Of a DNA stretch of 64,000 nt, positions 1-64,000 are shown one piece after another (positions within the stretch are counted from its first letter, which is position 1; each line of letters opens with the position of its first letter). The stretch lies in contig BAAHQB010000245.1 of the NCBI GenBank assembly GCA_054601695.1, positions 230,394 through 294,393 of the forward strand, written 5' to 3'. Made by a program: the position numbers and the translations under genes. This DNA comes from Amorphochlora amoebiformis. Its lineage: Eukaryota > Cercozoa > Chlorarachniophyceae. The notes below the pieces were generated by a model. It saw only the letters and a list, made by a program, of their open reading frames with translations. It did no database searches and had not been told where the DNA came from.

Positions 1-53
<53 letters not shown>

Positions 54-133
54 ACATTCATAGGATATGCATATTTGAATATATATATATATATATACAT
101 ACAATATACATCCATCCACACATATTTCTATAG

Positions 134-32899
<32,766 letters not shown>

Positions 32900-33690
32900 C
32901 CGATTGTACATGTACTAGTTTAAACATTTGCGTGAAAAGTAAGTGCATGATAATTTAATTTGCACTTTTAACAAATATAGTGGTTTTGCAAAATCTCATG
33001 ATCGGATCATATACAGTACTAGAGACTAGAGGGTATGTCACAGTCACTATTAGACTAGATATATATATATATATATATATATTATTAGATATATCATAGT
33101 CGTTTATATGTACACGTATATGTATTTATATATATACCAGATTTTTTTGTTATATAGTAATCAGTGTCTAGAGTATATACTAGTATCTAGAACTCTAGAT
33201 ACTCTTAGACAAGAAAAGAAACTCAGCTAGTCTATTACTAGTATACGTATGACTATATCCAATACGTAATCTCTAGAATCTAGGTAATATCGGAGTTGAT
33301 GTATATATATACAACTAGTACAAGTCTAGTTATAAAGTACATCTGGTACATGTTCCCAGTATATGTCTAGATCCCGAGATCTACTTTCTTTAGATCTAGT
33401 AGATGTAAGTAGATACAGAGATACTACACTCTAGACACTAGCTAGACTAAGCTAGCTAAATCCTAGACATCTAGACATGCTAGACATGTCTAGTTACTGA
33501 TACCTAGGATACCGTAACATCCAGAAAGGTGTGTATATATACAGTATACATCTAGTATATATATATATATATATCTCTAGATATATATTAGATGGCCCTG
33601 TACTGTACTAGCTGTAGCCTGGAGCATCGATATCTAGGATATCACCACAAGTATCATCTGGATCATACACACTGCCCGATTTTCTTTCAC
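32900..33690. other. CTAG-rich convergent intergenic region
   Basis: This spacer between the 3' ends of the formin (+) and the TSP1 gene (-) contains about 30 CTAG tetranucleotides by my count, where about three are expected by chance, and only three short TA arrays. It probably holds both 3' UTRs and polyadenylation regions. No coding region is supported. Confidence 0.8.
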
Positions 33691-33693
33691 TAG

Positions 33694-45619
<11,926 letters not shown>

Positions 45620-46307
45620 TTACGGTCGGTCACTGGTGATCGGGTTAGGCAATCGTGAGTTCTTGTGGAAGTGTTGACATTTTAAGGGACTTAGGAAGAA
45701 ATTTGGAAGAAATTTTGTTATGTAGTAGTCATGGTAGCTGTGTAGAAGGTAGTAAGCAAGAAGGTGTGTTTCATGTCGTGGCAGTTTTGGATGTAGGCTG
45801 TTTGGGGCCTGCGAATCGTGCGAACCGCTCGTCGGTAGGAAGCGTTTTTGGAACATTGGATGTCAAGTAATCATCCCAAACTCCCGTGAACAAAATGTGG
45901 GAATGATTCGTGAACCCGGTTCGGGTTGGGTCATGTTTGTATGTGTGCGTGAGCAATGGTTTCGGGGTGTCTTGAGTGGGTGAACATCATCACACGTATC
46001 TCTGACTCGCCCAGAAGGACTTCCTGTGGCAATGAAAGACCAAACGCATGTGGGTATTGACTACCTGGCGCAACACCATATCGCCTAGGCGCCATGCCAA
46101 TTTTGTGCAATTCCATGAGATATGGGAGCTTCTCGGTTACATATCGGTTTCCTTATATGTAATACGTGACATTTCTAAAAAGTCACGGATTAGATGTGAT
46201 TTATCCCATTATCACGGCATATATGGCGTTGTATAGCGCAAAGTCACACTTAAACATCAACTTCCGGGATTCTTCCGGGGGCTCCCCAACTAACCAGGGA
46301 TTCGAAG
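45620..46307. promoter_or_regulatory. Divergent intergenic region, probable bidirectional promoter
   Basis: The 688 bp between the ATG of the secreted SPRY/TSP1 gene (-) and that of the Bax inhibitor gene (+) contain no TA array. CCGGGATTCTTCCGGGGG lies 20-45 bp upstream of the Bax inhibitor ATG and a similar motif is near 56410-56435. Short open frames here show no family features. Promoter function is inferred from position only. Confidence 0.5.
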
Positions 46308-47087
46308 ATGGCTACCAGGATGGGGTCCTCGCGAAGATCCGCTAACGTAACCCTCTCAGAGATGTTCAAGGACGTGGGAATCACGCCGGAAGTGAAGAAT
46401 CATCTCTTCAAAGTTCACGCGTTGCTGGCGTTCACCATCATGTGTGCGGCGCTCGGGAGTGCTTGCCATGTTTTGGGGATATTTTCCGGAGGAATCATAA
46501 GTATGGTTGGATCAATTGGAGGCATGATCGCGGTCTCACTGATGTCCCAGCACCAAGTTGTGCCTCGTCTAGCGATGATGTCGATGTCGGGGTTCTTCAC
46601 AGGCTGCAGTATCGGCCCTCTTGTAGGCAAGGCGATCGAGCTTGATCCTAGCCTTCTTGTTACGGCTCTCCTTGGGACCGCAGCCATCTTCGCGTGTTTC
46701 TCCATGGCTGCCATCACCTCCTCGAGACGATCGATGGTGCATTTGGGAGGTATGCTGGGCTCTGGGACTATGCTGCTGCTCGTGATTGGCGTCATGCGTA
46801 TGTTTTCCGGCTCGGAGATCCTCAACACTGTGTATCTCTACTTGGGTCTTCTGGTATTCTCGGGATATGTTGCTTTCGACACACAGATGATTATCCTCAA
46901 GGTGACATTATATAGCCTCTCTATGCATCCGCTAACCTTTGCACACACGATTCAGGTTGGAGACGGTATTTCGAATGATTACATCTGGCATGCGATGGAA
47001 CTCTTCACCGACTTTATTGGAATTTTCGTTAGAATATTGGCCATCCTCGTTGACGATAAGAAGAAAAAGAACAAGAAAAGGTCATGA
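46308..47087 (+). CDS. Bax inhibitor-1 (TMBIM/LFG) family membrane protein
   Basis: The family comprises seven-helix membrane proteins, often in the ER, that modulate calcium leak and cell death. The frame 46308-47087 encodes 259 residues. If the GT-AG intron 46902-46955 is removed, the product is 241 residues, about the usual family length, and AFDTQMIILK joins directly to VGDGISNDYIW. In this family that linker is short, so splicing is likely. Visible features are a short charged N-terminus, six to seven hydrophobic segments, the FDTQMI motif, the C-terminal signature ELFTDFIGIFVRILAIL, and a lysine-rich end (DDKKKKNKKRS) typical of the group. ATG 46308 is the first in frame. The gene lacks TA repeats and echoes, unlike its neighbours. 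Confidence 0.94.
   Translation: MATRMGSSRRSANVTLSEMFKDVGITPEVKNHLFKVHALLAFTIMCAALGSACHVLGIFSGGIISMVGSIGGMIAVSLMSQHQVVPRLAMMSMSGFFTGCSIGPLVGKAIELDPSLLVTALLGTAAIFACFSMAAITSSRRSMVHLGGMLGSGTMLLLVIGVMRMFSGSEILNTVYLYLGLLVFSGYVAFDTQMIILKVTLYSLSMHPLTFAHTIQVGDGISNDYIWHAMELFTDFIGIFVRILAILVDDKKKKNKKRS
46902..46955 (+). other. 54-nt in-frame GT-AG intron of the Bax inhibitor gene
   Basis: It starts AAG/GTGACA and ends ACGATTCAG/GTTGG, is phase 0, a multiple of three, and has no stop. Its 18 extra residues fall between FDTQMIILK and the last helix, where family members do not carry them. Confidence 0.8.
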
Positions 47088-47269
47088 TCATGCCCCTAAC
47101 TCTTTGGGCGCTGAGTGTCAGGGTGCGCGATCCAAAGTTTGAAATATGGATGTGAGCGCAATGCGCTATCTAAGTTTGAAAGATTGGTTGATCAGGGGTA
47201 TCATTCAAGTAGCTTAATTGGAATGTGTATGCATGTACTTACACCTATATATTTACTATATTTTAAAGG

Positions 47270-47338
47270 AATCTATACTAGATATATATATATATATGTG
47301 TATATATATATTTTTATATATATATATTTTTATATATA

Positions 47339-47379
<41 letters not shown>

Positions 47380-47605
47380 AATATATACACATACATCTAG
47401 AAAAATATATATATATATTTATATACACTCAAGACACTAGATACACTAGATACATATAAAAAATATCACTTGCTAATATTCTAGATCATGACTAGCTAGA
47501 CTAGTAATCATGCATGGTGGTGTATACTAGATGTATATAAAGTCTAGAAACTAGATAAACACTGACTAGACTGACTAGAACTAGTAGAACATTATCCACT
47601 AGATA
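47270..47605. other. CTAG-r rich convergent intergenic region
   Basis: Between the 3' ends of the Bax inhibitor gene (+) and the glycosyltransferase-like gene (-). After a TA-rich part (47281-47395), 47396-47605 has about 14 CTAG sites. This resembles the spacer at 32900-33690. Confidence 0.75.
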
Positions 47606-47659
47606 CTTGGATAGGCATTCATCGGACCGTGTTTTGAGACTTTACATATGTAAACGAAG

Positions 47660-55670
<8,011 letters not shown>

Positions 55671-55805
55671 GTTTGTGGAGGGGAGGGGAGATGGGTCTTG
55701 GGTCCTTGGTGATAATTAGGTAAATTAGATATAAAGATATATAAATAATAGTTATATTTATATATATATATATATATATAACATATATATATATATATGT
55801 ATAAT

Positions 55806-55841
<36 letters not shown>

Positions 55842-56533
55842 TATTTTATACACACACATACCAGGTAAATGCCAAATTGACAGCCCGCAATCCAATTCCA
55901 AGTCCCACACCTATAACCAACCCTCCAATCCACCTCCTTCCTGACGAAATATGCAATGATCAGCCAACATCAAAATACAAGTTTTAACTCTCAAAAGATA
56001 TTCATGCCGAATAAACCCCGAAAAAATATTTATATATAAATGTGTCGATATGCCACACATTTTTTGATAAACGCTCGCTGTTAATACGAACAGATGTGCC
56101 GGTATATTCATACATCGAAGCTCCTGAGATTATGTTCAGTGTTCGCACATTGCATTCCGGTGGGCAGAATATATGACAGATGGACGTTCACGACGTGTGA
56201 GCGTATTTACAGCCCATGAAATATGCTGATGTGTATTACTCTATCCTCCCGCCATTTTTCGAAAAATTCGGCATTTTTTCCGTAAAAAACCAGAAATTCC
56301 TTTACCCGAGAGAAAACATAAGTTTTTCATTGACGAGAGGGGATAGATACTTAGCAGGAAAGGCGGTGAAACTTTCGGAAAGGGCAATGGGCTCACCGCG
56401 CATATCGCGCCGGGATTCTTCGGGGTCCCCGGGGGTTCCGTCTATTCCCGGGAATACGCAGTTAGAATATCGTCAGATATCTCGCATATCTATCTTAAAT
56501 ATACAGGTCGTGACATTACGGTTTGTCATAACT
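55671..56533. promoter_or_regulatory. Divergent intergenic region, probable bidirectional promoter
   Basis: Between the starts of the glycosyltransferase-like gene (-) and the HMG-box gene (+). 55745-55850 is TA-rich; the rest is of mixed composition. CCGGGATTCTTCGGGG at about 56410-56425 resembles the motif beside the Bax inhibitor start. A + strand frame 56216-56650 and a - strand frame 56111-55911 are open but have no recognisable features. Confidence 0.45.
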
Positions 56534-63369
<6,836 letters not shown>

Positions 63370-63820
63370 GAAGAGCGACTTCAATGGCCCGGACTTCAAA
63401 CAAACTAGCTACTTTACGAATATATATTTATGAATTATGTGTACATACATCACGATACTAGATAGATGAAAGAGGATATCTGAGAAAGGTAAAACAATTG
63501 CTCCTAAGTCTAGTAACTCTGTTACTCTAAATCAATGTTGTAGACACTCGGTGTACCTCAGTGATATTCGATCATCATCGGGTAGAAGTAGTTCCTTCCC
63601 TTGAAGGATACTCGTCAATTCGAGCCTTAATAATGCGAACCTTACTATCTCTCTGTATCTACACCGTATGATAGAAAAATTGATCTGATAGATCCGGAAC
63701 ACTATATTATATCATACTGAGCTATCAACGTTGAAATACGTACGCTGGGGACATGTAGGTACGTACAGTCCGCGCGATACCTTGATACGTAATTCTAGTT
63801 TACACAATGAACATTAGATC
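63370..63820. other. 3' flank of the HMG-box gene
   Basis: Mixed-composition sequence without TA arrays and without supported genes, moderately rich in CTAG. Probably 3' UTR and intergenic DNA. Confidence 0.6.
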
Positions 63821-63824
63821 TAGA

Positions 63825-64000
63825 TACGTACATGTACGTATACGTATACTTTTATATATGTACATGTGCGTATATGTATTGTATATATACGTACATGTAC
63901 ATACGTATATACATACGTACATGTACGTATATGTACGTATATATATACGTACATGTACGTATACGTATATATACGTACATGTACGTAAAAGTATATATAC
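63825..64000. repeat. Palindromic ACGTACATGTACGT repeat cluster
   Basis: ACGTACATGTACGT or close variants occur about six times with TATACGTATA spacers up to the window edge. Every unit is its own reverse complement. Confidence 0.92.

Noticed and set aside
45620-46236. Several 60-78 residue frames on both strands in the divergent spacer
   Set aside because: Short, overlapping, without domains or splice links; best read as promoter DNA.
46415-46915. Frames on both strands inside the Bax inhibitor gene
   Set aside because: Shadow frames of a gene whose family identity is clear.

Overview
The window is nuclear DNA of a microbial eukaryote. Genes are split into many tiny exons with GT-AG introns. 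The introns are mostly pure (TA)n, mixed with CT/GA tracts, minisatellites and blocks of CCCTAA (TTAGGG-type telomere sequence). The species cannot be read from the sequence. LSD1-type zinc fingers together with thrombospondin type 1 domains and an algal-type glycosyltransferase would suit a SAR-type protist, but that is a weak inference. Almost all long open frames are artefacts: (TA)n reads as Tyr-Ile and (CT)n as Ser-Leu without stops.

Five genes were rebuilt by joining short coding islands whose splice phases agree. (1) A formin, + strand, 134-32899, runs through the left edge and has 36 exons: coiled-coil N-terminus, FH1, complete FH2 and a DAD-like basic tail. (2) A secreted SPRY / EF-hand / two-TSP1 protein, - strand, 45619-33694, has 19 exons. 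(3) A Bax inhibitor-1 family membrane protein, + strand, 46308-47087, has one 54-nt intron and no TA arrays. (4) A Golgi glycosyltransferase-like protein, - strand, 55670-47660, has about 17 exons and two unresolved junctions. (5) An LSD1-zinc-finger plus HMG-box protein, + strand, 56534-63369, has 11 exons. Genes 1/2 and 3/4 converge; 2/3 and 4/5 diverge. The two divergent spacers (45620-46307 and 55671-56533) are nearly free of TA repeats and are the likely promoter regions. The 3' flanks of the genes are unusually rich in CTAG.

The most striking structure is a set of 'exon-boundary echoes'. In most multi-exon genes a piece of an exon edge, together with its splice site, is repeated inside the neighbouring intron, each copy separated by (TA)n, telomeric or other simple repeat. 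Copies of exon 3' ends with their donor lie downstream of the exon. Copies of exon 5' ends with their acceptor lie upstream. Some echoes are near identical (12 copies at 2038-3720), others decayed, and one is inverted. Two minisatellites also carry a splice site in every unit. The introns therefore hold dozens of decoy donors and acceptors.

The five genes share no obvious pathway: actin nucleation, a secreted adhesion-type protein, a stress-response membrane protein, a sugar transferase and a chromatin or DNA-binding protein.
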